From assembly GCF_001264245.1 (NCBI RefSeq), contig NZ_CP011339.1, positions 1,364,001-1,428,000 on the forward strand: a stretch of 64,000 bases of DNA, given 5' to 3'. Made by a program: the position numbers and the translations under genes. The notes under the pieces were generated by a model. The model saw only the letters and a list, made by a program, of their open reading frames with translations. It searched no databases and had not been told where the DNA came from. Below, in pieces: positions 46,358-54,494 of the stretch (position 1 is its first letter; each line of letters opens with the position of its first letter). Origin of the DNA: Microcystis panniformis FACHB-1757. Lineage in GTDB: Bacteria; Cyanobacteriota; Cyanobacteriia; Cyanobacteriales; Microcystaceae.

Positions 46358-46468
46358 GATTCAGTGTCAGCGACGAATATCAAACGATAATTACTATAGG
46401 GCTTTGATTAGCTTTCTCCAAAAATTTAGGTATAACGTGATATTTTTTTTGGGGAGCAAGTCGATCAA

Positions 46469-47137
46469 CTAATTATTAGTTTCCTCTTGGGTATTGATCG
46501 CCTTGGGTGTCTCTAATAACTGTCGCCACCAGAGATGAACTAGGAGGGACCAAGCGATCGCTAAAAGCCAAGCAGCAAGGATATCACTAGGAAAGTGAAC
46601 CCCTAAATAAAGACGAGTCCAAGCAATAACCAAAACCAAGGGAATCCCCAGTAAAACTACCCCGAAAAACCAGCGCGTTCTCCAAGATAAGATCAGTAAA
46701 GAAACCACTAACAGGGAACTAAATAAAGCATGACCGCTAGGGAAGGCAAAATCATCGGGCAAGGGATAAAATAACGTCCAAAATTGCGGGCGATTTCGAT
46801 GAAAAACAATCTTGAGATTATAACTAATTGCCCAACCTCCAGCCATAGTCACAAGCAGATAAGCGAACCCATACCAGTATTTTTTTAGGGCAAAAATCAG
46901 CAGTGAAATTGTTAGTATCGGAGCCACTCCCCAATAAGTACCTAATCCCGTTAATTTTATGGCCAAAAAGTTTAGGTTTAAATTAGCGGTTTGATGAATA
47001 GATAGCAGCAGCGATTTTTCCCAAGCAAATCCTTGGGGATGCTGGTCAATAGCGATCGCTAAATCCGTAAAACTTAGCGATGTTAACAAGATGGCTAAGA
47101 AAAATAAGCTATTGTTTAAGTGGGTTTTGGGAATCAC
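46469..47137 (-). CDS. PAP2 family phosphatase (membrane)
   Basis: A 222-aa membrane protein of the type 2 phosphatidic acid phosphatase family. Three catalytic blocks: KIVFHRNRPQFW, PSGHALFSSL and RLYLGVHFPSD. I use the GTG at 47137, which overlaps the stop of the upstream gene as GTGA; an open frame extends further but overlaps that gene by 127 bases. Likely hydrolyses lipid phosphates or undecaprenyl pyrophosphate. Confidence 0.87.
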   Translation of the reverse strand: MIPKTHLNNSLFFLAILLTSLSFTDLAIAIDQHPQGFAWEKSLLLSIHQTANLNLNFLAIKLTGLGTYWGVAPILTISLLIFALKKYWYGFAYLLVTMAGGWAISYNLKIVFHRNRPQFWTLFYPLPDDFAFPSGHALFSSLLVVSLLILSWRTRWFFGVVLLGIPLVLVIAWTRLYLGVHFPSDILAAWLLAIAWSLLVHLWWRQLLETPKAINTQEETNN

Positions 47138-47514
47138 GGGGAAAAAGTAGCGATCGAGGATAACAGGGGCATTTCTAATATCTGAAAATGAATTAAGACC
47201 ATAATGACTAATGTATAGGCAGTCGAGGAAAGTAATCCATTTCTTAATTCTTTTGGCCAATTGCGTTCTTTTTTCTCTCCACCGATTAATTCTTTCGTCC
47301 CAAACTGCATCAGTAGGATTCCCACAAGATTAGATAACCAATAACCAACCACGGCTGCGGGGAGAAAAAAATCGGCGTGTAAGCAAGCAATTAAACGACC
47401 GAAACCGTAGGCGATCGGCAGATTAAAAATTAGATCGTTCCACCAACACAGGGGCGATAATAAGTAACCAATCAATACCAAGCTTCCGTTTTTTATTTTG
47501 TCAAGTAGATACAT
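47134..47514 (-). CDS. Small membrane protein of unknown function, coupled to PAP2
   Basis: A 126-aa protein with three hydrophobic stretches (about 10-30, 50-70, 95-112). Motifs: LLSPLCWWNDLIFNLPIAYG and AAVVGYWLSNLVGILLMQFG. I do not recognise a family. The stop overlaps the PAP2 start (GTGA). Confidence 0.72.
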   Translation of the reverse strand: MYLLDKIKNGSLVLIGYLLSPLCWWNDLIFNLPIAYGFGRLIACLHADFFLPAAVVGYWLSNLVGILLMQFGTKELIGGEKKERNWPKELRNGLLSSTAYTLVIMVLIHFQILEMPLLSSIATFSP

Positions 47515-47584
47515 CTTTTTTTTAGTTACTAACTATTAGTTTTGTTTTTTTTGCCATCAGCAATCAACTATCTCTGCTATCTAG

Positions 47585-47805
47585 GGTTTGCGGCAAAAAG
47601 TACGGGCGAAGCATTCGGTTAGAAAATCTACGGTTTCACCGATAGGTTATTGCCCGAATGCTTCGCCCCTACAGGACGCGGGCCGGTGAAGACGCAAGGT
47701 TTTGAACGACGATTCTCTCAAAATCTTGCACCTGTTTCGCAAGAAAAGCCACAAAACCCTTCCCTTGCCCACATTTCAGATTTATTCAGCAAGCGCTATC
47801 TAGCT
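47585..47805. repeat. R3 MITE-like element, complete
   Basis: Starts GGGTTTGCGGCAAAAAGTA, holds a hairpin (CGGGCGAAGCATTCGG and GAATGCTTCGCCC), ends TTTATTCAGCAAGC. Flanks duplicate GCTATCTAG on both sides. Related copies: 61195-61399 and a part at 3365. Confidence 0.78.
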
Positions 47806-47828
47806 GACGGCTGATGGCTCACTACTAA

Positions 47829-48911
47829 TTAACGCTGAATTTGGTCAAAAATCGCCCCATCAGCGAAGAATTTTTTCTGGATCGCATCCCAGCTACCAAC
47901 CGCCGTATAGGGGAACAGATTCGACACTTTTGGATATTGTTTACTAAACTCTTTAGCCACATTAGCATTAACGGGACGGAAACCCACCTTGGCGAATTCC
48001 CGCTGCGCTTCGGGAGTAAAGAGAAATTGGGCAAAAGCTGTCGCTACTTCCCGGGTTTTGCGTTTATCAACTATTTTATCCACTACGGCCACGGGCGGAT
48101 CGATCGAAACATTGACTGGAGGAATAGTATAGGAAAAACCGGTTTCTCCTTTTTGACGGGCCAGAATCACCTCGTTTTCGTAGTTAAGCAGCACGTCCCC
48201 CTGATCCTGTTTAAAGAAGACATCGCTGGCTTCCCGGGCATCTTTGGGTAGTATAGGCACGTTTTTATAGACATTACGGACGAAATTGGTCGCTTGTGCT
48301 TCACTGCCGCCGGTCCGAGTTACCGATCCCCACAGGGCCAGAAAATTCCACCGGGCCACCCCAGAGGTTTTCGGGTTGGCAGTAATGACTTTAATCCCCG
48401 ATTTGGCTAGATCTGGCCAGTTGCGGATTCCTTTGGGATTGCCCTGACGAGTAACTAAAGCTACCACGGAACGAGTGGCGATGGCGTTATTGGGTAATTC
48501 TTTCTGCCAACCGGGGTTAACTAAACCCGCTTTTTGCAGGCGTTCCACATCGGAACCGATAGCCAAATTTACCACATCTGCATCTAATCCGTCGATAACA
48601 GCGCGGGTTTGGGAACCAGAGCCACCATAACTCTGTTTAATCACCACATCCTGTTTTTTCTCTCTTTTCCATTTGTTGACGAATAGAGGGATGATTTTTG
48701 AGTAGGCTGATTGAGTCACCGCGTAGGAAACCAGGGTTATTTCCACGGTTTGTTGTTTAGCTTGCTGTTTATCCGCAGCTGCCAGCAGATTACTCGATGC
48801 TGATAGGGGACTAAAAGTTAGTCCGATTCCCGTTGTCACGACGGCAGCCGTAGCTAGAGAAATAAAAGGTAAGAGGGTTTTCCGTTTTGGGGATCTAGGA
48901 TCAGGGATCAC
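47829..48911 (-). CDS. sbpA: Sulfate/thiosulfate-binding periplasmic protein
   Basis: A 360-aa ABC transporter substrate-binding protein. A signal peptide spans about 1-45. Mature motifs: VSYAVTQSAYSKIIPLFVNK, IKQSYGGSGSQTRAVIDG (the sulfate-binding GSGSQ loop), DADVVNLAIGSDVERL and TRTGGSEAQ. Permease and ATPase genes are not next to it in the window. Confidence 0.93.
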   Translation of the reverse strand: MIPDPRSPKRKTLLPFISLATAAVVTTGIGLTFSPLSASSNLLAAADKQQAKQQTVEITLVSYAVTQSAYSKIIPLFVNKWKREKKQDVVIKQSYGGSGSQTRAVIDGLDADVVNLAIGSDVERLQKAGLVNPGWQKELPNNAIATRSVVALVTRQGNPKGIRNWPDLAKSGIKVITANPKTSGVARWNFLALWGSVTRTGGSEAQATNFVRNVYKNVPILPKDAREASDVFFKQDQGDVLLNYENEVILARQKGETGFSYTIPPVNVSIDPPVAVVDKIVDKRKTREVATAFAQFLFTPEAQREFAKVGFRPVNANVAKEFSKQYPKVSNLFPYTAVGSWDAIQKKFFADGAIFDQIQR

Positions 48912-49533
48912 GATGTCATCGGCTCCTTTGTTTATTTATGGGAGATTGCTAGGTATTTTCTCTCGAATTGTATTCTATACGAAATAAAAAACATTTTCAA
49001 TACATCGAAGAAAAAATTATACTGTTTGGGTTGGATGCAAAGAAATCAAGCCATTAATGGCTTGATTAGCTGAAAAAAGTGTAAATATTCGATTTACATA
49101 GCTTAAATGTGCCTTTAAATTCGCCTGAAGCCTCTTTATGCTTCCAGAATAGAGATTTTATTGTCTTTATGGAGAAGAAAGAATTTTTTAGTGCTCACAA
49201 ACCTTTCCCTATGTGGGTTCACCGGTGAAGTTAGCGGACTTTAGCAACTATTACCCTAAAATTGAAGCGGTCTAACGACTTCAATCAATAATACCATTTT
49301 TCTTTATTTGCGTCACAACGAATGCAGGCCTGGCAAGCATTCGAGCGTGGATGTCTGTCATGGATTTAGAAATTTGGTATAAGCAGGGTGCGTCCCAAAA
49401 AATCCTGCATTAGGTAACGCACCCTACAGCGATTGCGATCTATTCAGAAACTTGCCGCATAACGGCTAAGTTATGCCGTGCTTCTCACCGATAAGACTGC
49501 GATCGCCCTAATTTTCAAGCGTAGCCGACAATA
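48912..49533. other. Intergenic region with short dyads and the start of the CGCACC repeat family
   Basis: Contains the dyad CAAGCCATTAATGGCTTG (about 49049), and at 49385-49430 the first AACGCACCCTACA repeat (family R8). No gene is supported. Confidence 0.5.
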
Positions 49534-49926
49534 TCATGGAATGAATAACCGACCAACCCCCTTGTAATTATCAAGATCTACAGCAATTTCGATCAGTCGT
49601 TCAGCGCAGCGCTCTCTATACTCAGCTTCACTCAAACGATCGAGATTTCCAATCGTCAACACTGGAAACGATTTCTCTGTGTTCTCTTCTCGCATAACCT
49701 GCTCAAGGGAATCATCACCCTTCATATTTCGGTTAGCAGTAAGAATCATCATCTCCTGTTCTTGAGCATAGCACCAGACTACGCGATCGCTACTTTCCAT
49801 CGACAGTCCAACCTCTCTAAAGGTGACAAATTGGACAGACTGAAACTCAAGCCAACCACGTTTTGCCAATATACCAAGAAAAATCAGCGCATAACCGTCG
49901 AGGTTGTAGTCAACTAAGAAAGTCAT
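49534..49926 (-). CDS. DUF5615-like (PIN-related) putative toxin
   Basis: A 130-aa protein: MTFLVDYNLDGYALIFLGIL, then VTFREVGLSMESSDRVVWCY and MMILTANRNMKGDDSLEQV. The N-terminal Asp, the SSDRVVW helix and ILTANRN follow the DUF5615/Mut7-C PIN-like pattern. It overlaps the DUF433 gene by 4 bp (ATGA). Toxin role inferred. Confidence 0.7.
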   Translation of the reverse strand: MTFLVDYNLDGYALIFLGILAKRGWLEFQSVQFVTFREVGLSMESSDRVVWCYAQEQEMMILTANRNMKGDDSLEQVMREENTEKSFPVLTIGNLDRLSEAEYRERCAERLIEIAVDLDNYKGVGRLFIP

Positions 49927-50300
49927 TGTTTTTGTGCGGCACGTCTCGCTCTCTGCTCCTCAAGCTTTGCCCAAAACGCTTCTTGCCCTGGTTTATGTGG
50001 CATTGCTGCAATTCGAGCAAAGCGTTCGCGGTTACGATCTTCCCAGTACTGACGAATTTCTTCTCTATTTTGAAGAACCTCTTGATATTCAACCTCGACC
50101 TGAGCTTGGTTTACCTGAATGTAGGACAAAGCTGCGTCAATTTGCGCGTTCGTGAGGTTAAATGTGTCACGAATCAGTTTAGGAGGATAATCAGCTTTTA
50201 GGAGATCGATCACATCATAGAGGGTGATGCGCGTGCCAGCGATCGTCAGTCCTCGCTCTGTACGGATAATTTTCGCTTGTTGGTTTGCCGTCCAGGTCAT
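49923..50300 (-). CDS. DUF433 family antitoxin-like protein
   Basis: A 125-aa protein. The N-terminal winged-helix DUF433 domain reads RGLTIAGTRITLYDVIDLLK, ADYPPKLIRDTFNLTNAQID with ALSYIQVNQAQVE; the C-terminus is a charged helix (about 85-125). DUF433 genes commonly pair with DUF5615 genes, as here (ATGA overlap). Confidence 0.85.
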   Translation of the reverse strand: MTWTANQQAKIIRTERGLTIAGTRITLYDVIDLLKADYPPKLIRDTFNLTNAQIDAALSYIQVNQAQVEVEYQEVLQNREEIRQYWEDRNRERFARIAAMPHKPGQEAFWAKLEEQRARRAAQKQ

Positions 50301-50560
50301 TCCCTTAGCTCCTTAGAATCCACTTAATGGTCAATGGTTTCACCAGACAAATATTGGTCAATTTTTTCTGACCAATCAGGTTCACCGTTCATTATAGCCC
50401 GCCTCTTACGCGACAAAATCAGTGTACTGCTAGGCCGTGCCTTCGTCATCCCACTTAGACTGACAGCTTCAATCAATGTGCATGGTGCGTTCCCAAAAAT
50501 CTATTGGTGGAACAGTAGGACTTGCATTAGGGAACGCACCCTACGGCGATTGTGATCGCA
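50301..50560. other. Intergenic region with a possible antitoxin tail and R8 repeat
   Basis: On the minus strand 50333-50398 could encode MNGEPDWSEKIDQYLSGETI and DH, resembling the tail of a small antitoxin, without a body. 50478-50545 is an R8 (GGTGCGTT and AACGCACCCTAC) inverted repeat. Confidence 0.3.
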
Positions 50561-50932
50561 CTATGACAAAGGTTTAATTGTCACTAATCCCCCAGCAAAA
50601 CCCTGAATATTCAACTCATAGCCATCAAGTAAACCCATACCAACTAATGGATCTGTCTCTGACTCATTGATTTCAATAGATTTGATCTGACCATCCCAGA
50701 TCACAGTTGCCTCAAATACGTTAAACATACAGAGGCTTCCATCGCCCAAGATTCCCTCTTCTTGCATATACCACGTTAATCCTAGTGTTGTAATGATAGC
50801 AGAAGGCAACGTGAGAAATCCAGTGTAACCAGTGTCAATAACTGCTTTAATCGCTTGTCTCTGGTGATTTTCGCCTAGCACTACGAATTGAATAATTGCT
50901 TCTCGGTGCGAATTGACGCTCCCCATCATCAT
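50561..50932 (-). CDS. Clan AA retropepsin-like aspartic protease
   Basis: A 123-aa protein with the retropepsin active site AVIDTGYTGFLTLPSAI (about 31-48) and the second hydrophobic strand LVGMGLLDGYELNI. One domain of retropepsin size, so it would act as a dimer. Its start overlaps (ATGA) the stop of the upstream gene, forming a two-gene module frequent in cyanobacteria. Substrate unknown. Confidence 0.88.
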   Translation of the reverse strand: MMMGSVNSHREAIIQFVVLGENHQRQAIKAVIDTGYTGFLTLPSAIITTLGLTWYMQEEGILGDGSLCMFNVFEATVIWDGQIKSIEINESETDPLVGMGLLDGYELNIQGFAGGLVTIKPLS

Positions 50933-51204
50933 GGCGATACACTGGGGGAACGAAAGCCAAAACGATGGACGGCACGATGTCCAATCCGAATACCAAATAT
51001 TTGTGCATCAGGAAAACGTATTAACAGTTGTTTAGCAGCTGTTAGGCTGTCGTCAGCCACTTCAAAAGCCCCTGTTTCGATGTCTATTGCTACAATCTTC
51101 CCATGATTCCCTTCCTCGATTTGGGAGCGTACCTGAGACTCATAGACTTCGTGTCCACGTCGGGCAAATTCTTCTTTGCTGTAGCGGGGTTGTCGAACTG
51201 TCAT
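50929..51204 (-). CDS. Small partner protein of the clan AA protease
   Basis: A 91-aa protein: YSKEEFARRGHEVYESQVRS, IVAIDIETGAFEVADDSLTA, IFGIRIGHRAVHRFG. It recurs immediately before retropepsin-like genes in cyanobacteria and overlaps that gene here by ATGA. Function unknown. Confidence 0.75.
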   Translation of the reverse strand: MTVRQPRYSKEEFARRGHEVYESQVRSQIEEGNHGKIVAIDIETGAFEVADDSLTAAKQLLIRFPDAQIFGIRIGHRAVHRFGFRSPSVSP

Positions 51205-51319
51205 TGAAGCGACCCTGTGGCAACTTTTGCCCCTCTATTTTAACCTAAACATTGGCAATCTTCGCTAACATTCCTCCACTGGGCCCACAAGAGCAGCACC
51301 GCACCTAACCTCACAGCTT

Positions 51320-51465
51320 CAATCAATGTGCATGGTGCGTTCTCAAAAATCCCGCATTAGGAAACGCACCCTACGGCTGAAACAGTCCAGTCAGCGTAAC
51401 CCACGAATTTTGAACATTAGATAAGGTGCGTTACATTTCATTAACGCACCCTACAAGATCGGCGA
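51320..51465. repeat. R8 repeats (GTGCGTT/AACGCACC)
   Basis: Two units: ATGGTGCGTT to GAAACGCACCCTACGG, then TAAGGTGCGTTACATTTCAT with TAACGCACCCTACA. Near-identical sequence recurs at 53240-53340. Confidence 0.75.
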
Positions 51466-51525
51466 TCTGCTACGCAGTGCCTTCGGCATCACACTGGTTC
51501 TAAAACATAAAATGTTAATATTTGA

Positions 51526-51783
51526 ATGAAACAACCAAATAGTTATCGAGCAATGATTATGGTTAAACCACAAGCTGAATCCAGCCGTAAAGTACTTCTC
51601 TATCCTGGTGAGGATAGTTACTTTGTTGTCGAAGTTCCTAGTTTGCCAGGATGTATTAGCCAGGGAAAAACTCGTGAGGAGGCTCTAGCCAATATTGAAG
51701 AGGCAATCGCTCTGTATATCGAAGTTTTACAGGATCGGGGTGAACCTGTTCCCAATGATACGGTTGAGGTCATTCTGGTATGA
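51526..51783 (+). CDS. hicB: HicB-type antitoxin
   Basis: An 85-aa protein. The HicB fold is visible: VVEVPSLPGCISQGKTREEA, LANIEEAIALYIEVLQDRGE, and PVPNDTVEVILV. The first ten residues may not be used (Met11 or Met13 alternatives). Overlaps HicA by ATGA. Confidence 0.9.
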   Translation: MKQPNSYRAMIMVKPQAESSRKVLLYPGEDSYFVVEVPSLPGCISQGKTREEALANIEEAIALYIEVLQDRGEPVPNDTVEVILV

Positions 51784-52001
51784 GTAAATTACCTGTTATC
51801 TCAGGCGCAGAATGTGTAAAAGCACTTGAGCAAATAGGCTTTGCCGTAGAGCGTCAGCGTGGAAGTCACATGATTTTAGTACGTGAAGCTCCCAAAACAA
51901 CAGTCTCGGTACCAGATCATCAAGAACTAGATCGAGGTACTTTACGCGCAATTATTCGGCAAGTCGGCTTGAGCGTTGACGAATTTGTTGAGCTTTTATA
52001 A
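51780..52001 (+). CDS. hicA: HicA-type mRNA-interferase toxin
   Basis: A 73-aa dsRBD-like toxin with the catalytic His in RQRGSHMILVREAP, and VPDHQELDRGTLRAIIRQ. Follows HicB with a 4-bp overlap. Expected to cleave mRNA when free. Confidence 0.92.
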   Translation: MSKLPVISGAECVKALEQIGFAVERQRGSHMILVREAPKTTVSVPDHQELDRGTLRAIIRQVGLSVDEFVELL

Positions 52002-52009
52002 AGCATTTT

Positions 52010-52140
52010 ACTATGGGATTACACTCCCACAGATAATTCAGAATTTTCCGGTTCTAGAGCAACCCATAAAATTGTCGGCATAAACCTGCACAATATCATC
52101 GGTACGTTACACTTCGTTAACGCACCCTACAAGATCAGCG
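52010..52140. repeat. Direct repeat D1, copy 1
   Basis: About 125 bp (CTATGGGATTACACTCCCAC through CATCGGTACGTTACACTTCG) that recurs at 53108-53235 with a few changes. The pair brackets the PIN/partner module. No gene is supported in 52002-52249. Confidence 0.85.
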
Positions 52141-52249
52141 TACTGCTACGCAGTGCCTTCGGCATCGCAATCATAACTAACCAATCGGACTATTTACAAA
52201 GACAAGTACGAATCATTGTCGGTCTAACGGCTAAGTTGAGCCGCCACGA

Positions 52250-52459
52250 TTAGATTTGAGATTCTTGTGGTTCATCCTGTTTTGGTCGGCTCCAACGACT
52301 TGTTAGACCTTGCTTTGGTGGTAAGCTGACTACCTGCCTGCCACTTTCTGCTTGTCTTTTTTGCCAATCTACAAACATTGCATCCAAATCGTAGTTAAAG
52401 GATTTAGCGTGTTCTTCTCGAAATTTATGAATTTCATCTAAAATGTCATCTTGCCACAT
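52250..52459 (-). CDS. Small partner of a PIN toxin (antitoxin-like)
   Basis: A 69-aa protein: MWQDDILDEIHKFREEHAKS, FNYDLDAMFVDWQKRQAESG, RQVVSLPPK. This short pattern commonly follows a PIN gene; the two overlap by 14 bp. Antitoxin role inferred. Confidence 0.75.
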   Translation of the reverse strand: MWQDDILDEIHKFREEHAKSFNYDLDAMFVDWQKRQAESGRQVVSLPPKQGLTSRWSRPKQDEPQESQI

Positions 52460-52937
52460 CGTTATAATCTCCTAAAAGTTCGTAAGGAGTACAAATTATG
52501 GGTAACTCGTATCCCAAATCAAGACTGAGCTCTGCCAACTTCCTCTGAATTTGAGCGTTGGCAATATGTTTACAGTTCCATGTTAACAAGTAATCTAGCC
52601 CGTGGACAGTCGCCGCAGCAATGTGAACCGCATCATCAGAAGCTTTGGCAGGAAGGTTGCTTCGTATAAGAAACTGGGCTGCCAAGTTGCGTACAGCTTG
52701 ATTGAGTTCAACCAAAGGCATTTCATTGACAATTTCTAACCTTTTCAAAGCAATCTCTGTATCTCCCTTAGCGACTTCATCTAAAACAACCTGTGAGATA
52801 TAGAGAAGAAAATCATTACGGCGATTTTGCCACCAGTCCCTTGTCGTTTCAATATTCCCAGCAACAACCAAGTTTTTGGTCGATCTGGCTGTCAGATAAC
52901 CAATAACGCTGGTTTCAATATAGACGCTTTCACTCAC
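52446..52937 (-). CDS. PIN-domain toxin
   Basis: A 163-aa PIN protein. Acidic positions: VYIETSVIGYLTARST (Glu near 8), VVLDEVAKGD (Glu), KASDDAVHIAAATVHG (Asp pair) and LLTWNCKHIAN. Length is right for a VapC-like protein of this cyanobacterial type. Confidence 0.88.
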   Translation of the reverse strand: MSESVYIETSVIGYLTARSTKNLVVAGNIETTRDWWQNRRNDFLLYISQVVLDEVAKGDTEIALKRLEIVNEMPLVELNQAVRNLAAQFLIRSNLPAKASDDAVHIAAATVHGLDYLLTWNCKHIANAQIQRKLAELSLDLGYELPIICTPYELLGDYNDVAR

Positions 52938-53107
52938 GGCAATCTAGAAAATCTATCCAACGTCTATCCTACTGCATTTAATCTTGGTTTTGAGGGAGTT
53001 GGGTAACAACCGTCAACCCAACCTACAAGATCAGCGATCGCACTGTTATGAGTTGATTGATGTTGGGTTTCCTTGCGTCAACCCAACCTACGGGCGAGGC
53101 GATCGCA

Positions 53108-53345
53108 CTATGGGATTACACTCCCACAGATAATTCAGAATTTTCCGGTTCTAGAGCAACCCATAAAATTGTCGGCATAAACCTGCAAAATATCATCGGT
53201 ACGTTACACTTCGTTAACGCACCCCACAAGATCGCACTGAAACAGTCCAGTAGGGTGTGTTAGCGTTAGCGTAACGCACGAATTTTGAACATTAGATAAG
53301 GTGCGTTACATTTCATTAACGCACCCTACAATATCGGCGATCGCA
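53108..53345. repeat. Direct repeat D1 copy 2, followed by R8 repeats
   Basis: 53108-53235 matches 52010-52140. 53240-53340 matches 51360-51465 (GAACATTAGATAAGGTGCGT, TACATTTCATTAACGCACCC). No gene in 52938-53345. Confidence 0.82.
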
Positions 53346-54101
53346 CTAAATCTTCTTTTCACTTAGCACTTTTCGCAGGGCTTTGACAGCAGTATCAAGC
53401 CCAGTATCTAACATAATTCCGCCTGTAAATTTAAGCAAATCTGATGAATTCACTACAACCTGAATACTGTCGCCACTTGATACTGCTAATTTGAAAAGTT
53501 GTGCCTGCTTCATCAATACACCATTTGGTAATGTGTAGTTCGTAGAATCATCCCGCGTCGAAACGGCAACTACATCTCGATAGTGGAATTCATCGTCTCT
53601 TTCATTAAGAGGAACACCTCTTATAAAGTTATAATCGCACTGATAGGAACTGAGTTTATGTTCAGTTAAATGCACAACTGTTACAGCATTAATGCTAAAT
53701 CGAATACGCTCATCTTTACCCTTTTTCCAGGCAAGTTCTTCTGTTGGAACACCATGAGTTGACCAGAGGATAGGTCCGCGAATCACAACAGAATCTCTAA
53801 TTAGTTCTGCTTCCTCAATGTTTAGGCGATCCATCGAACGTTTCTTAAGATGTTCAATGTCATCAACTAGCCAAGCATCAACTGTTTGATCTCCAGGAGC
53901 ATCCATAACAGGTTTGATCTCGAAAAACAACCATGCTCCTGCTGCAATTAAGACAAGTAGGCCGATTACCGCACTAGAGGATTGTGATAGCAAGAGCAAG
54001 CCAATTACAAGAAGGATGATTGGCCACTTTAGTTTTGGCTTTTTAAAGTAATTTCGGATTCGCTGGCGCTTTTGATCTTCCGAACTTTTGGATGCTGTCA
54101 T
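53346..54101 (-). CDS. Membrane-anchored protein of unknown function in the DQRxQ cassette
   Basis: A 251-aa protein starting at 54101 (MTASKSSEDQKRQRIRNYFK), with GGAGG 9 bases upstream, which decides the start over an in-frame upstream ATG. Two close hydrophobic segments (about 27-45, 48-65) form a hairpin; the rest (70-251) is soluble with beta-rich blocks (ELIRDSVVIRGPILWSTHGV, FSINAVTVVHLTEH, DSIQVVVNSSDLL) that could be PH-like. Not recognised. Last gene of a three-gene run on this strand. Confidence 0.8.
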   Translation of the reverse strand: MTASKSSEDQKRQRIRNYFKKPKLKWPIILLVIGLLLLSQSSSAVIGLLVLIAAGAWLFFEIKPVMDAPGDQTVDAWLVDDIEHLKKRSMDRLNIEEAELIRDSVVIRGPILWSTHGVPTEELAWKKGKDERIRFSINAVTVVHLTEHKLSSYQCDYNFIRGVPLNERDDEFHYRDVVAVSTRDDSTNYTLPNGVLMKQAQLFKLAVSSGDSIQVVVNSSDLLKFTGGIMLDTGLDTAVKALRKVLSEKKI

Positions 54102-54494
54102 TAATATGTTCCTCCACTCATAAGATTTGTTTAACAAGCTCAATGTACAATTGGTTATTGGTCATCGGTAGTTTTGCCAGCAATACTCGCAATCTGTCGA
54201 TATTGGTTGCACCAGGGTGAATAGATTCCAAGATATTTGCTACGGATGGTGAGGGACATTTTATTCGATTGCCACTGTAATAGTCATCACGAACAAGTGC
54301 TCGAAACCATTGAACAGTTGCATCAGAATCACCCATAGCCGTAGCCGTAGTTAGTAATTGATCAATTTCCTCGATTTCACTACGCTTCAGTATTTTAGGT
54401 CGTCTGCCTCCAAGCAATGCTAGTGCCAAATAATAGTAGGCAGGAGCAATTGATGGATCAGCCTTGATTACATCCTTGAGAAAATTTATTGATT

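Noticed and set aside
47138..47260. Longer PAP2 protein starting at 47260
   Set aside because: It would overlap the upstream membrane-protein gene by 127 bases; the GTGA overlap is more typical.
53057..53263. A 68-codon plus-strand frame
   Set aside because: It spans the D1/R8 repeats; a similar reading exists at 52010 only because of the repeat.
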